Source of the DNA: Stigonema ocellatum SAG 48.90 = DSM 106950
GTDB taxonomy: Bacteria > Cyanobacteriota > Cyanobacteriia > Cyanobacteriales > Nostocaceae
Direction: 5' to 3'
DNA length: 64,000 bases
NCBI GenBank assembly: GCA_016903675.1
Contig: JADQBA010000002.1
Span: 62,001 to 126,000 of the forward strand
Shown here piece after piece: positions 15,893-25,162 of this stretch. Made by a program: the position numbers and the translations under genes. Position 1 is the first letter of the stretch, and every line of letters starts with the position of its first letter. Below the pieces are notes generated by a model. It searched no databases and was not told the DNA's origin. It saw nothing but the letters and a program-made list of their open reading frames with translations.

Positions 15893-18800
15893 TTAACCCC
15901 ACCACCGTGACACATCTTGAATAGCAGAAGCAATTTCTTCAATTGCCTGAGCTTCACCTAAAGAGTTAATAACAGGAATTAAGGCACCAAGGTCAGATAA
16001 TAAGTCTTTTCGAGTGCGACGAGCTAAAATCTCAAGTGTCTCGCACCAAAATTTGTGCAAAGAAGAATTTGGAATTTCTGCCATGTAAGGAGCTAAAAAT
16101 TGTAGTTGCCCTACTCTACTATGTTCTGCATCAATTGCCACAAAGTAGGTCAAAATCTCTCGTATCATCTCACTTTTTTGAGTGTTTTCATCGAGTAAAG
16201 GTACTAATTCTAGTAAAGCTTCCGCGTGTCCTTCTTGAGTCTGAATTTCTCTAGCTATGGTTAGCGCATCTCGTAACAAATTTGGTTTGTGCTTTATCAG
16301 TGCCTTGAGCATTTTGAGTTTATTCCATGGTAAAATGACATTCTGCACTACACTTTGGGCTTCGGTTAGTAATGATTCTGGAAAGAAAGACCCTAGTTCT
16401 GTAAAAGCCATTGTCTGCCAGACTTGGTGCGTTGAGGAAAGCACTTCCTGTCGCAGTATTGTCTCTTTCATTGAATCTGATAGATTGAGATTAAATAGTT
16501 CGGTTAAAACTCTTACTTTAGGAAGGTCTTCGTTAATTTCCCGTGCTAATTTCAGTGCTTGTTCTAATAGTGTTTGGCTCTCTTGGGTTTTTTCTGACAA
16601 ATAGGGAGCTAATTTTCTTAAAATTTCTACCTTTCGCTCTGAGGGATTAGACAATTGTCTGTTTCGTCGAATTATATTTACAGCATCCAGAGCTTCTTTT
16701 AGAAGAGGTTCTTTTTTTTCTATCGTAGGAATCAGATGCGCTATTATCAATGCCAGCAAAGATTGGTAATCAGAAGTTCTCGCTAAACATAATATATATT
16801 CCAGTTGCTGATTCTGCAAATAAGGAATTAGTTTGATGAATACCTCTTCTTGTTCTTCCCTCTCAGTTATTTGCTTGGCTATTTCAAATGCTTGAACAAT
16901 CACGTTGGTTGGGCAATCTTTTGAAAATTGGCGAATCAATCTTATTAGTTTGTTTGCCTTAAACTTTTCTGTGTTTTCTTCATTATCATCTATAATTTTT
17001 CCTATCTCTCTTAATAATTCATCTAAAATTTCTTGTTTTCTCGTATTTGATAAATGAGGAATCATTTCAAGTAACACCTCTTCTTGTTGTTCCCTCTCTG
17101 TTATTTGCTTGGCTATTTCAAATGCTTGAACAATCACTTTGGTTGGGCAATCTTTTGGAAATTGACGAATTAAGCTTATTAGTTTGTTTGCCTTAAACTT
17201 TTCTGTGTTTTTACTATTAGTTATCTCTTTTAATAACTCGTCTAAAATTTCTTCTTTTCTCGTATCTGATAAATGAGGAATCAGTTTAATTAAGGACTTT
17301 TCTTTTTGTTCGCTATCACGGATCTGTCTAGCTATTTCAATCGTCCTACCTATAGCTGACTCTGACAAACCAACATCATTCACAAACTTCACCAATAATT
17401 GAAGTTGTTCAGCTTGATCTTGAATTTTTTGTACTTTGTCTAAAGCGTCATCTAGGCTTCCTTGAGAGATATAATTATCTAATAAATCGGTTTTTATAGA
17501 TGGGTTAATGTGAGATTGATTTGATTTTTGTAATTGTTCCACCAACCGATCAACTTCTTCTTCAGACAATCTGCCTCTCCCCACGCCCGTATATTGTCTT
17601 CTTTCTCCTTGAATAGAATTTGATCTCAGCCCATTTAGAATCTCACTTAATGTCGATCTTAATTGCTGCTGTACAGAACTTGATAGATAAGGAACTAATC
17701 CTATGTAATTCTCTAGTTTTTTTATGTAATTCTTTAGTTCGCGATCTTGAAATATGTCTGGTGCAATACGGTGATAATCTACAAGTTGGAAATTATCGCC
17801 AATAATCCCTAACCGAACCGTATTGATGTCTAGTGTATCCAATATTGCTATTAGTGCTGTCTGTAAGCTTTGATTTTCTGTCCTCTGTTCTGATTGAGAT
17901 ATATAAGGTATTATCCTTGCCCACGCACGAAATTTGATATATTCATAGGCGATTGTTTGTTTGACTGTTCTAAGAATTTCTTGAACTAGGGACTCTGGCA
18001 AAAAAGGAGCCAGTCTTGCCAGTATTTCTCCCTTCCACCAATCGATCTTAATTTCCTGTATTCCTGTCAGGATTTTTCTTTGCATTGGTTCTGGTAAATG
18101 AGGTGTTAATTTCTCTAACACCTGTCCTCGGTTCTCTGGATGTTGAATAGCCAATGCTATGTTTAGTGCTTCTTGTTGTATCTGCTCCGGACTTGACAGG
18201 AAACGAGCTAGTCTTACTAAAGCTTCTGCTTGTTGTCCAGGATCTGGTATTTGTCGTGCATAAGCAAGACCTTGGTTAACAGTCCAACGCTTCTTTTCTA
18301 CTAACGCAGCAAGTAAAGTCGGTGGGATATTCTTTGCTCGACTGTTAATAGAAGATTGAATGAGAGCATAACGAACCTGAAGACTAATTGAAGAAGGGTT
18401 TTTCTCAAACATCTCCTCTGCTAACCGCCAAGCACGAACTACATCACTCACAAAATTGGCAGTTTGCCCTAAGCGATCGCACGCCTCATACCAACCATTA
18501 GCTCCTGTTTTTGACTCTTCCCGCAATAAAGAGTGAATCTCTTCTACCTTTTTAGCTTTTTCTAAATGCCAAACGAGATGCTGATGGATATAACCATCAT
18601 TGGGCAAGGTATGCCACAAACCATCTTGGGTTTTTTGTCGATATTTCTCCAAGACAGTAGCGTGAGCATGAGCAAGAGTTATACCTAGCCCTGGTAAATC
18701 ACCTCGACGCTTAGGTGTTGGTGAAGCAGTTAACAAATTGCGTGCTAAATCGTGGAATAAGTCATGTAAACGATAGGTTAGTGTTCCATCTACCAAAGAG

Positions 18801-19660
18801 ACACCAGACAATAACAGTGCTTTAGAGTGCAAGTAGCCCAACTCATCTGATGCATCCCGCTCCAAATCCATATCCCACAGCGTTACAGCCATTTGCTGAG
18901 TAATAGTTACATCCTCCGGTAATATTCCCAGCAAGATGAAATTTTCTTGTGTTTCCTTTGATAATCGCTGGACGCTCAAATTTAATGATGCAGTTAAACT
19001 GAGTTTTTTTAAGCTTGCTTCATCATTAGCATCTCTGGCTAATTTATTATCTAATGTTTTTAAGCGGGCTACCTCTTGCTGCATATCCTGCAGAAGAACT
19101 TTCCAAGAAATACCACCAGCAACTTGGGCAGCTGCTAGTTCCAATGCCAAAGGCAAGTAACCAAGCTCTTTGGCTAAAACTTCAGCTGACTGAGTTTCTG
19201 TGGCAGTGAGATTACGTCCTAATTTCTTAGTTAGTAGTTCCATCGCTTGGGATGGCTGCATCACATCCAGAGAATATGTGCTGGCTCCGAGAACTTGGGC
19301 GATTCCTGCTTCGCGGGTTGTTACTAAAACTTGACAACGCGCTCCACCAACATTAAATAGTTGTACATCCTGTGTATTCCAAGCATCGTCTACTACTAGC
19401 AGCACAGCTTTTTCATACAACAGTGTACGCAGTTGATTGGAAGCTGCTTCCACGCTAGTGGCTTTAAAGTTGTAATCCCCCAATACCTGTACCCAGCCAC
19501 TAAGCAGGGATAGAAGATTAGGCTGCTGACCTAATGTTGCCCAGAAAATACCGTCGCAAAAGTGAGTTTTTACCTCAAGATCGTGTGCTAAAGCCGTTGC
19601 TAGGGTAGATTTGCCTACAGAACCCAAGCCGTGAATAGCAGTCACTACCAAGGTACGCAC
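15893..19660 (-). CDS. NB-ARC STAND ATPase with helical repeats
   Basis: The visible frame (1255 residues) has a complete NB-ARC switch: P-loop GLGSVGKST (11-19), Walker B LLVVDD (87-92), VTTRE (113-117), a GLPL-like LGYLPLALELA (166-176), a winged-helix region and the LHDLFHDLAR motif (298-307) in place of MHD. From about 330 on it is helical repeats (ARQIPDPGQQAEAL-type units), with two nearly identical units around DNA 16860-17290. The GTG used as start is only ten residues before the P-loop. The same frame continues upstream without ATG, GTG or TTG through a normal linker (PPLPTYYVDRPEYNQEL) to a stop near 19855, so the true N-terminus is probably the hydrolase gene. STAND proteins sense a ligand with the repeats and trigger an effector, in bacteria often antiphage defence. 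Confidence 0.85.
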   Translation of the reverse strand: MRTLVVTAIHGLGSVGKSTLATALAHDLEVKTHFCDGIFWATLGQQPNLLSLLSGWVQVLGDYNFKATSVEAASNQLRTLLYEKAVLLVVDDAWNTQDVQLFNVGGARCQVLVTTREAGIAQVLGASTYSLDVMQPSQAMELLTKKLGRNLTATETQSAEVLAKELGYLPLALELAAAQVAGGISWKVLLQDMQQEVARLKTLDNKLARDANDEASLKKLSLTASLNLSVQRLSKETQENFILLGILPEDVTITQQMAVTLWDMDLERDASDELGYLHSKALLLSGVSLVDGTLTYRLHDLFHDLARNLLTASPTPKRRGDLPGLGITLAHAHATVLEKYRQKTQDGLWHTLPNDGYIHQHLVWHLEKAKKVEEIHSLLREESKTGANGWYEACDRLGQTANFVSDVVRAWRLAEEMFEKNPSSISLQVRYALIQSSINSRAKNIPPTLLAALVEKKRWTVNQGLAYARQIPDPGQQAEALVRLARFLSSPEQIQQEALNIALAIQHPENRGQVLEKLTPHLPEPMQRKILTGIQEIKIDWWKGEILARLAPFLPESLVQEILRTVKQTIAYEYIKFRAWARIIPYISQSEQRTENQSLQTALIAILDTLDINTVRLGIIGDNFQLVDYHRIAPDIFQDRELKNYIKKLENYIGLVPYLSSSVQQQLRSTLSEILNGLRSNSIQGERRQYTGVGRGRLSEEEVDRLVEQLQKSNQSHINPSIKTDLLDNYISQGSLDDALDKVQKIQDQAEQLQLLVKFVNDVGLSESAIGRTIEIARQIRDSEQKEKSLIKLIPHLSDTRKEEILDELLKEITNSKNTEKFKANKLISLIRQFPKDCPTKVIVQAFEIAKQITEREQQEEVLLEMIPHLSNTRKQEILDELLREIGKIIDDNEENTEKFKANKLIRLIRQFSKDCPTNVIVQAFEIAKQITEREEQEEVFIKLIPYLQNQQLEYILCLARTSDYQSLLALIIAHLIPTIEKKEPLLKEALDAVNIIRRNRQLSNPSERKVEILRKLAPYLSEKTQESQTLLEQALKLAREINEDLPKVRVLTELFNLNLSDSMKETILRQEVLSSTHQVWQTMAFTELGSFFPESLLTEAQSVVQNVILPWNKLKMLKALIKHKPNLLRDALTIAREIQTQEGHAEALLELVPLLDENTQKSEMIREILTYFVAIDAEHSRVGQLQFLAPYMAEIPNSSLHKFWCETLEILARRTRKDLLSDLGALIPVINSLGEAQAIEEIASAIQDVSRWWG

Positions 19661-19785
19661 ATCTGATGAATCTGTGAGCAGACGAGTTTTTAACTCTTGG
19701 TTGTATTCGGGACGGTCTACATAATAAGTTGGTAGAGGTGGTGCTTGAAATATCTTTTGCCCCCCTAAACTTGCACCGGAGATGT

Positions 19786-20697
19786 CTAGAGGAGCTGGTG
19801 AGGGTTTACGGTTTTCTCCGTAATTGTTTGTGTTAGAAAAACTGGATTATCAGCAGGAGCTAAGGATTTTGGGGATGGTAAGCATTGTTTGATAAACTGT
19901 TTGACACCCAAATAGACTTTAGTATCTCCTAGTTTTGGTTTAGCAATGGAATCATGGTCTGCTTCCACTGCAATTGGTTTTACGTCTTTAATACCAGGAT
20001 TAGCACTACTCTCGTTTACGATTAAAACACCGCTAGTCGGTTTTGTTTCATAATAAACTTTTGTTTTAATCCTTAATTCATCAACGTTTTGGCGATACCA
20101 TTCATCAAGATCGCGTAACTGAGGAGCATGAGCCTTCAATTCTTCGACATTAACCGTAGTTAAAAAGCCTGCTAAAGATTTTACCCATTGAGCAACGTCA
20201 GAACCGAGATGCGGAGTAGATAAGAATACAATCCCTTGTGTAGATTTAAGGACTGCTTCTTTACTTTCGTTTCGTGAAAAAGCTTTCGCAGCATTCAGCA
20301 TTTTTTTTACAAGCAAACCACCCATGCTATGAGTAACGAAAACTACTGGGCGCTCACCTATGCCAAAATTTTCTAAATCATCTAAAAAATTACTAGCTTG
20401 GTCAAAAAGTGGCATAGCTGAACCACTCGTTCTGAATCTTGCCGCACTGTAGCCAAAAGTCCAAATTCCAACATCTAAATCCTTTCCCAGCCAAGTTAGC
20501 CAAAAGTTATCTTTTTGGTAATCTCTATCTTTTGGGTTTTGCCAATGCCAAGTATTCCACGCATGACCTGCCAATCCGTGAACAAAAACTACATCCCCCC
20601 GCCGACTAGAGTTGTCGCATTCTGATATTTTAATTAAACCAGTCATGCTGCTTTCTTCATTTGTCTGCGAATCGGCAGAGGGTTTGTGACCAAACAT
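19786..20697 (-). CDS. PGAP1/SesB-like alpha/beta hydrolase, probable effector of the NB-ARC protein
   Basis: The protein resembles lipase/esterase domains found at the N-terminus of STAND proteins: VVFVHGLAGHAWNTW (36-50) gives the oxyanion loop, VTHSMGGLLVKKML contains nucleophile Ser124, STPHLGSD is a typical following block, and ADHDSI contains His248. AAGGAAAG precedes the ATG at 20697. The last 25 residues lead into a linker, and the frame stops at 19786 just where the NB-ARC frame, one base shifted, is already open. I infer that hydrolase and NB-ARC were one protein of about 1590 residues, now split by a small indel in the linker, or joined by frameshifting. The substrate, perhaps lipid, is not shown by sequence. 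Confidence 0.82.
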   Translation of the reverse strand: MFGHKPSADSQTNEESSMTGLIKISECDNSSRRGDVVFVHGLAGHAWNTWHWQNPKDRDYQKDNFWLTWLGKDLDVGIWTFGYSAARFRTSGSAMPLFDQASNFLDDLENFGIGERPVVFVTHSMGGLLVKKMLNAAKAFSRNESKEAVLKSTQGIVFLSTPHLGSDVAQWVKSLAGFLTTVNVEELKAHAPQLRDLDEWYRQNVDELRIKTKVYYETKPTSGVLIVNESSANPGIKDVKPIAVEADHDSIAKPKLGDTKVYLGVKQFIKQCLPSPKSLAPADNPVFLTQTITEKTVNPHQLL

Positions 20698-20965
20698 ACT
20701 AGCTTTCCTTAGTAGCGGTATTGCTATGATGCAAATGTATATTAGTTCTTCATTAGAAATACCATGTATTCCAGGCTATTTATTCTACGAAAGGGCATTT
20801 TTGTTGACTGCACCCCTAGAATAGCTTAAGAACGTGCGTGAGTACCAACGTATTGCAGGCTTGCGGGTTTACCCATGGTTCAAAAACTCCACAGAGGTTG
20901 GTACTGGAATAGAACAGGGTTGATGTTCAACCTACACCAAATCCTAATTAGGTGGAATAGATGCC

Positions 20966-21592
20966 TCAAAGCATTAATTTCTCGTGCAGGTGAGTGACAT
21001 CTGGTGGCAGCAACTCTTGCTTCAACCCATCATGGAGATAATGATAGAGCGTCTCGCGGCTGATGCCGAATTCGCGGGCGAGTGCTGTTTTTTGCTCGCC
21101 AGCTCCTGCCCGATGCCGCAGCGTAGCCACTTGTTCCGGTGATAGGGCTTTCTTGCGTCCATGGTATGCACCACGCCCTTTGGCAAGCGCGATGCCTTCC
21201 ATCTGACGCTCGTGGATCAATGCCCGTTCAAACTCGGCGAATGCACCCATAACAGAAAGCAGGAGGTTCGCCATCGGGGAATCATCCCCCGTGAAGGTCA
21301 GGTTTTCCTTTATGAACATGATGCCGATTCCCCGCCAAGTGAGCTGCTGCACCAGACGGCGCAGATCGTCCAGATTGCGGGCGAGACGATCCATGCTATG
21401 CACAACCACCATATCCCCCTCGCGGGCATAGGTGAGGAGAGCATCCAGTTGCGGGCGTTGGGTGTCCTTGCCGGATGCTTTATCGGTAAAAACCCTGTCT
21501 AGCTCCACACCCTCAAGCTGGCGCTCCAGGTTCTGGTCAGTGCTGCTGACGCGCACATAGCCGATGCGTTGCCCTTTCACGGTATCCTCCAT
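20966..21592 (-). CDS. Tn3-type serine resolvase/invertase
   Basis: A small serine recombinase of 208 residues. IGYVRVSSTDQN carries the catalytic serine (16), followed by the DRLARNLDDLRRLV and FAEFERALIHERQ blocks and a C-terminal helix-turn-helix (KTALAREFGISRETLYHYL). The gene is visibly GC-richer than its surroundings, which points to transfer, probably with a Tn3-family element of which no transposase is left here. Upstream, TGTCAAG repeats may be its res site, and a remnant of a second recombinase lies on the other strand. Confidence 0.9.
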   Translation of the reverse strand: MEDTVKGQRIGYVRVSSTDQNLERQLEGVELDRVFTDKASGKDTQRPQLDALLTYAREGDMVVVHSMDRLARNLDDLRRLVQQLTWRGIGIMFIKENLTFTGDDSPMANLLLSVMGAFAEFERALIHERQMEGIALAKGRGAYHGRKKALSPEQVATLRHRAGAGEQKTALAREFGISRETLYHYLHDGLKQELLPPDVTHLHEKLML

Positions 21593-21600
21593 GCTTATTC

Positions 21601-21700
21601 TGTCAAGTTAGAATTTACAACATGGCTTGACAAGTGTCAAGAAATTCAAAAAACCACCCTATTCTGACGCAATTCACGCCCCTCACATGGTGTCAAGATA
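21601..21700. promoter_or_regulatory. Candidate res site
   Basis: TGTCAAG occurs at 21601-21607, in the palindrome CTTGACAAGTGTCAAG (21626-21641) and again near 21691. Clustered inverted heptamers directly upstream of a resolvase gene are what a recombination site and autoregulatory operator would look like. No crossover site was proven. Confidence 0.45.
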
Positions 21701-21774
21701 GGGTATACCTCAAATACACAGTATTTTTGCAACAGTGCCGGCGCAAGCGTCAGATGAGGGAAAGCAAGTTATAG

Positions 21775-21888
21775 GCGGCAAAGAAACTGCTGGCCAGCGG
21801 GGTGCAGCCGAAAGAAGTGGCGAACAATCTCGGCGTGTCCGTGTCTACGCTTTACCGATGGGTTCCAGCTTCAGAGGCGAATATCTGA
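21775..21888 (+). pseudogene. Serine recombinase C-terminal fragment
   Basis: The frame reads AKKLLASGVQPKEVANNLGV and then SVSTLYRWVPAS before its stop, which is the helix-turn-helix end of an invertase such as Hin or Gin. The catalytic part is absent. It points away from the intact resolvase, so two recombinase genes probably met here by insertion or recombination. Confidence 0.7.
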
Positions 21889-21925
21889 ATCTGGTATATT
21901 TCTTGTAAGTTAATTCGATGAGAAT

Positions 21926-22055
21926 TAAGTAAGTCGGCGCGAATAAACAGAACTATGTATTGAATAGTATTGCTCATAAATTCGCTCGTAGTAAGCGCAC
22001 CAGAGCGAAGACAGCGCTTACTACAAACCTTGAATTTTTGATGCCGACTTACTTA
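21926..22055. mobile_element. TAAGTAAGTCGGC miniature element, copy 1
   Basis: Terminal inverted repeats TAAGTAAGTCGGC and GCCGACTTACTTA bound 130 bases with an inner stem GTAGTAAGCGC...GCGCTTACTAC. A second copy, about 90 percent identical by eye, lies at 26850-26977. The TA at the ends is compatible with an IS630/Tc1-type target. Confidence 0.85.
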
Positions 22056-22218
22056 TACCTGAAATAAAAATGTTGGCTAATACGAGTCGCCGACTGGTTA
22101 GAAAGAGGTTTATTCTTGGCAAAACAACCCATAGCAGAGCTTTTTGGCTTTCCCCCGGATAGTAATACTGAAGAAGCCTCCCGGTACAGGCGCAACAGGC
22201 TTTGTCCTTACAACAATA

Positions 22219-22340
22219 AGGTTCCTGACATCTTGCACCTTCTCAATAAGGGTTGGTGGGCAGTGCCCACCCTAGGCAATAATCAGGGTTTCAGGCTGTT
22301 TTTTTTGCAATAAGATGATGGTGCAAGATATGAGGTTCCC
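22219..22340. repeat. Inverted repeat around a GGTGGGCAGTGCCCACC palindrome
   Basis: CCTGACATCTTGCACC on the left is nearly the complement of GGTGCAAGATATGAGG on the right, and the palindrome 22255-22271 lies between. The right arm recurs at 27077-27095 beside the second copy of the 130-base element. Confidence 0.65.
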
Positions 22341-22479
22341 ACAATAAGTTAACTGAACATTACTATTTTGGAAATGTCTAATCACTTTTATCTATCGTTT
22401 CTAAAAGAAAGACTATTTGTTTTTATTATTTGAGTAGCCTAAAATAAAAGTTATCAATTAAAACACAAATAACACAAAA

Positions 22480-23184
22480 ATGCATGAATTCATTAGTGCA
22501 ATTCCTACTGGAATCACAGCTTTTATAGCCACCAACCTAGATGATTTAGTTATCCTTACATTATTATTCTCCCAGGTGAATCCAACTTTCCGTTGTCGGC
22601 ACATCGTGATTGGTCAGTACCTGGGCTTCTGTACTCTGGTCATTGCCAGCCTAGTCGGTTTTCTGGGAGGCTTAGTATTACCATCCCATTGGATTGGGCT
22701 TCTGGGTTTAGTTCCTATCACTATTGGTCTAAATTGTTTACTAAATTTAAACAGCGATTCCTCATCTCCAACGGAGTTAGAAAACGAGTCTTCTCACGCT
22801 TCTCCCTTTTCTAGTTTTATGTCTCCCCAAACTTATGGTGTGGCGGCTATTACTATAGCCAATGGCAGTGATAATGTAGCGATATATATGCCATTGTTTG
22901 CTAACAGTGAAATATCAGAGTTGCTGGTAATTATTGGAGTATTTCTGCTATTAGTTGGGGTTTGGTGCTACATAGCATACAAGCTGACTTCCCAAAGTGC
23001 GATCGCTAATCTACTAAACCGGTATGGCAATAATTTTGTTCCCTTTGTCTTGATAGGCTTAGGTGTGTTTATTATCTTAGAAAGTGCCTCACTAACTCCA
23101 ATTGCTTTGACAGTTACTTGCATAGTTTTAATGGTAATTATAAAAATAATTCAAAGTAGAAAAATAAATTTTCAAAGTTTGTAA
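22480..23184 (+). CDS. CadD-family cadmium resistance transporter
   Basis: An integral membrane protein with about six segments. The N-terminus ITAFIATNLDDLVILTLLFSQ and the central ITIANGSDNVAIYMPLFA are the two conserved acidic-residue motifs of the CadD/LysE-like superfamily, which exports divalent cations. The loop between the halves (about 88-112) is Ser/Glu-rich. Cadmium is the substrate of characterised relatives and is only a guess here. The following gene starts 13 bases after the stop, so the two are probably cotranscribed. Confidence 0.87.
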   Translation: MHEFISAIPTGITAFIATNLDDLVILTLLFSQVNPTFRCRHIVIGQYLGFCTLVIASLVGFLGGLVLPSHWIGLLGLVPITIGLNCLLNLNSDSSSPTELENESSHASPFSSFMSPQTYGVAAITIANGSDNVAIYMPLFANSEISELLVIIGVFLLLVGVWCYIAYKLTSQSAIANLLNRYGNNFVPFVLIGLGVFIILESASLTPIALTVTCIVLMVIIKIIQSRKINFQSL

Positions 23185-23197
23185 TTGGGCAAATAAT

Positions 23198-23506
23198 ATG
23201 AAATATTTCCCGATTTATGTAACGGTATTAGTCATTTTAATTAACTTAGCAGTTGTCTGCCCTTCGTGGGCAGAAAGTTCTCCTTCATTAGTTAATAATT
23301 CTGATTACTTTAAAGTTGGACAAAAAGTCATTTGGCTTTATAAACCCCGTACAGACGCTATTGATGTCCAAAAAATTCCTGCTGAAGTAGTCAAGTTAGG
23401 CTCTAAGCAAGTGCAAATTAAGGTACGGAAAAACAATGAATTTATCAATCGCTGGGTAAATCGAAATCGACTTGAGAATTTTCCCAGTATTAGACTCTCT
23501 TCCTAA
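23198..23506 (+). CDS. Small exported protein, unknown function
   Basis: 102 residues with a clear signal peptide (VLVILINLAVVCPSWA, cleavage after about residue 25). The mature part looks like a small beta-barrel: VGQKVIWLYKPR, IPAEVVKLGSKQVQIKVR, then INRWVNRNRL. It resembles SH3-like or KOW-like folds but I recognise no family. It follows the CadD-type gene closely. Confidence 0.65.
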   Translation: MKYFPIYVTVLVILINLAVVCPSWAESSPSLVNNSDYFKVGQKVIWLYKPRTDAIDVQKIPAEVVKLGSKQVQIKVRKNNEFINRWVNRNRLENFPSIRLSS

Positions 23507-23581
23507 AGTAGTAAACAAGTTATAACTTAGGTATGAGATTTTTTATCAAGACAAAGACTAGTTTTAAATAAAGGGGAAAAT

Positions 23582-24211
23582 ATGCCGATTTCCAAATTCA
23601 AAATTGTTCTGGTCGCTCTCGTATTCATCGTTAATTTGATGATTGCTCAGCCTTCTTGGGCAGGCAAGAATTTCACAAAAGGGGCTGACTATGCTGAGGT
23701 AACTCAGGCACTCAATCAACTTTTAACCGTGAAGGATGCACCTGAGGAAGCTGGCTATACACCTGAGGCATTTCAGCATCGACTTGCACAATTGCAGTTT
23801 CAGAAGAATATTATAGAAACTGCGAAGAAGCGGGCGCAGTGCCGTAATGAAACTGGAAGGACATTGGCTGTCTATGCTAATAAACCGAAAAAATCTCCAA
23901 CCCAACTCTACTTCTTGGCTACCGGAGAAATCACGGATGATGATTGGGATTGCGATGGTATCTACTTGCCCGCAGGTACTCACTTAGTTCTCAGTCCGAA
24001 TACTCCAGTACAAGAGTTAACTGAACCAATTGCCGTTAAGTTTGTTGACGGTACACAGTCGGTTGCTAGAACTAATCCGGCAACTGGTGCGCTCGAATTG
24101 AATGTTGAACCTGCTAAAGTGTTCAAGGCTGCTAAAAGCGACTGGATACTTCCCGCGTTATCTCAAGCAGATATTGATGCACAAGTTCCCAGCCCACAAC
24201 TCATTGACTAA
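23582..24211 (+). CDS. Exported protein, unknown function
   Basis: 209 residues. The signal peptide (VLVALVFIVNLMIAQPSWA) is strikingly like that of the preceding small protein. A helical part (TQALNQLLTVKD...FQHRLAQLQFQKNIIETAKKR) is followed by a beta-rich part with DDDWDCDGIYLPAGTHLVL. No family is recognised. An AGGGGA sits before the ATG. Together with the two genes upstream it probably forms one transcription unit ending at the hairpin at 24272. Confidence 0.65.
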   Translation: MPISKFKIVLVALVFIVNLMIAQPSWAGKNFTKGADYAEVTQALNQLLTVKDAPEEAGYTPEAFQHRLAQLQFQKNIIETAKKRAQCRNETGRTLAVYANKPKKSPTQLYFLATGEITDDDWDCDGIYLPAGTHLVLSPNTPVQELTEPIAVKFVDGTQSVARTNPATGALELNVEPAKVFKAAKSDWILPALSQADIDAQVPSPQLID

Positions 24212-24271
24212 CATGGATAATCCCGCTTCTAAAGTTTAAGAAACACCAAAACATAAATTATCCAATCTTGT

Positions 24272-24300
24272 AGGACGGGTATGTTGCCCGTCCTTTATTA
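24272..24300 (+). terminator. Rho-independent-type terminator
   Basis: The stem GGACGGG/CCCGTCC with a seven-base loop is followed by TTTATTATT. It closes the three-gene unit that begins with the CadD-type gene. Confidence 0.7.
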
Positions 24301-24331
24301 TTAGCTGGCTTTTCATAAAATGGAAAGCCGC

Positions 24332-25162
24332 TCAACCAAAAAGTCCATTGATATAGTCCTCAGTTTCCTTAGTAACAGGAGAGCCGAACAGTTGCTGAGT
24401 AGGACTGAACTCGACTAATTTCCCCGAATGTTTGCCCGACTCGTCTGTTTCCGTGTTGAAAAAAGCAGTCCAATCTGCTATCCGCGAAGCTTGTTGCATG
24501 TTATGAGTCACCATGATAATGGTGTACTGCTCCTTGAGTTCAAAGCAAAGTGCCTCAACTTGACGAGTTGAACTTGGGTCCAAAGCAGAACAGGGTTCAT
24601 CCATTAGCAAGACATCTGGCTTCATGGCGATCGCTCTTGCAATGCAAAGCCGTTGCTGTTGTCCTCCCGACAAAGCTGTACCCTTCGATTTGAGTTTGTC
24701 CTTCACTTCATCCCAAATTGCTGCTCGTGTGAGAGATTGTTCTACAAGTTCATCCAGATTGCCTTTATAGCCGTTGGTACGCGGTGCAAAAGCAATATTT
24801 TCATAAATTGATTTTGGGAAAGGAATTGCTCTTTGGAAAACCATTCCCACTTGACGTCGCAGTTTAACCGAATTAACGCTCTTATCATAAATATTGTGAT
24901 TGTGGTAATACAGCCTCCCTATAACTGTAGCTTCAGGGATTAAATCATTCATCCGGTTGAAGCAACGCAGTAAGGTACTTTTGCCACAACCAGAAGGTCC
25001 AATCAAGGAAATTATTTGTTTTTCAGGAATCTTCATATAGACTGGCTGAAGTGCCATCAATCCATTGTAGTAAACCTCAATACCTTCGACATCAAAAAGT
25101 GCTTGATTTTGTAAACTTTGGGGGTCGTTATCTAGTTTTCTTATGGCATTGTTCTGTGTCAT
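24332..25162 (-). CDS. pstB: Phosphate ABC transporter ATPase, PstB-type, orphan
   Basis: The sequence matches PstB closely: YYNGLMALQPVYMKIPEKQI, Walker A GPSGCGKST (55-63) followed by LLRCFNRMND, VGMVFQRAIPFPKSIYENIAF, signature LSGGQQQRLCIARAI, Walker B LLMDEPCSALDP and MVTHNMQQASRIAD. It would energise phosphate uptake with PstC and PstA at the plasma membrane. None of pstS, pstC, pstA or phoU is adjacent. I place the start at the ATG at 25162, which overlaps the stop of the APC permease (ATGA). That tight coupling to an amino acid permease is odd. A specialised second PstB is likely, with other pst genes elsewhere. Confidence 0.92.
   Translation of the reverse strand: MTQNNAIRKLDNDPQSLQNQALFDVEGIEVYYNGLMALQPVYMKIPEKQIISLIGPSGCGKSTLLRCFNRMNDLIPEATVIGRLYYHNHNIYDKSVNSVKLRRQVGMVFQRAIPFPKSIYENIAFAPRTNGYKGNLDELVEQSLTRAAIWDEVKDKLKSKGTALSGGQQQRLCIARAIAMKPDVLLMDEPCSALDPSSTRQVEALCFELKEQYTIIMVTHNMQQASRIADWTAFFNTETDESGKHSGKLVEFSPTQQLFGSPVTKETEDYINGLFG

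Noticed and set aside
15893..20697. Complete antiphage operon such as Avs or CBASS
   Set aside because: Only the STAND protein and its hydrolase are present; no other known defence partner lies nearby, so I do not name a system.
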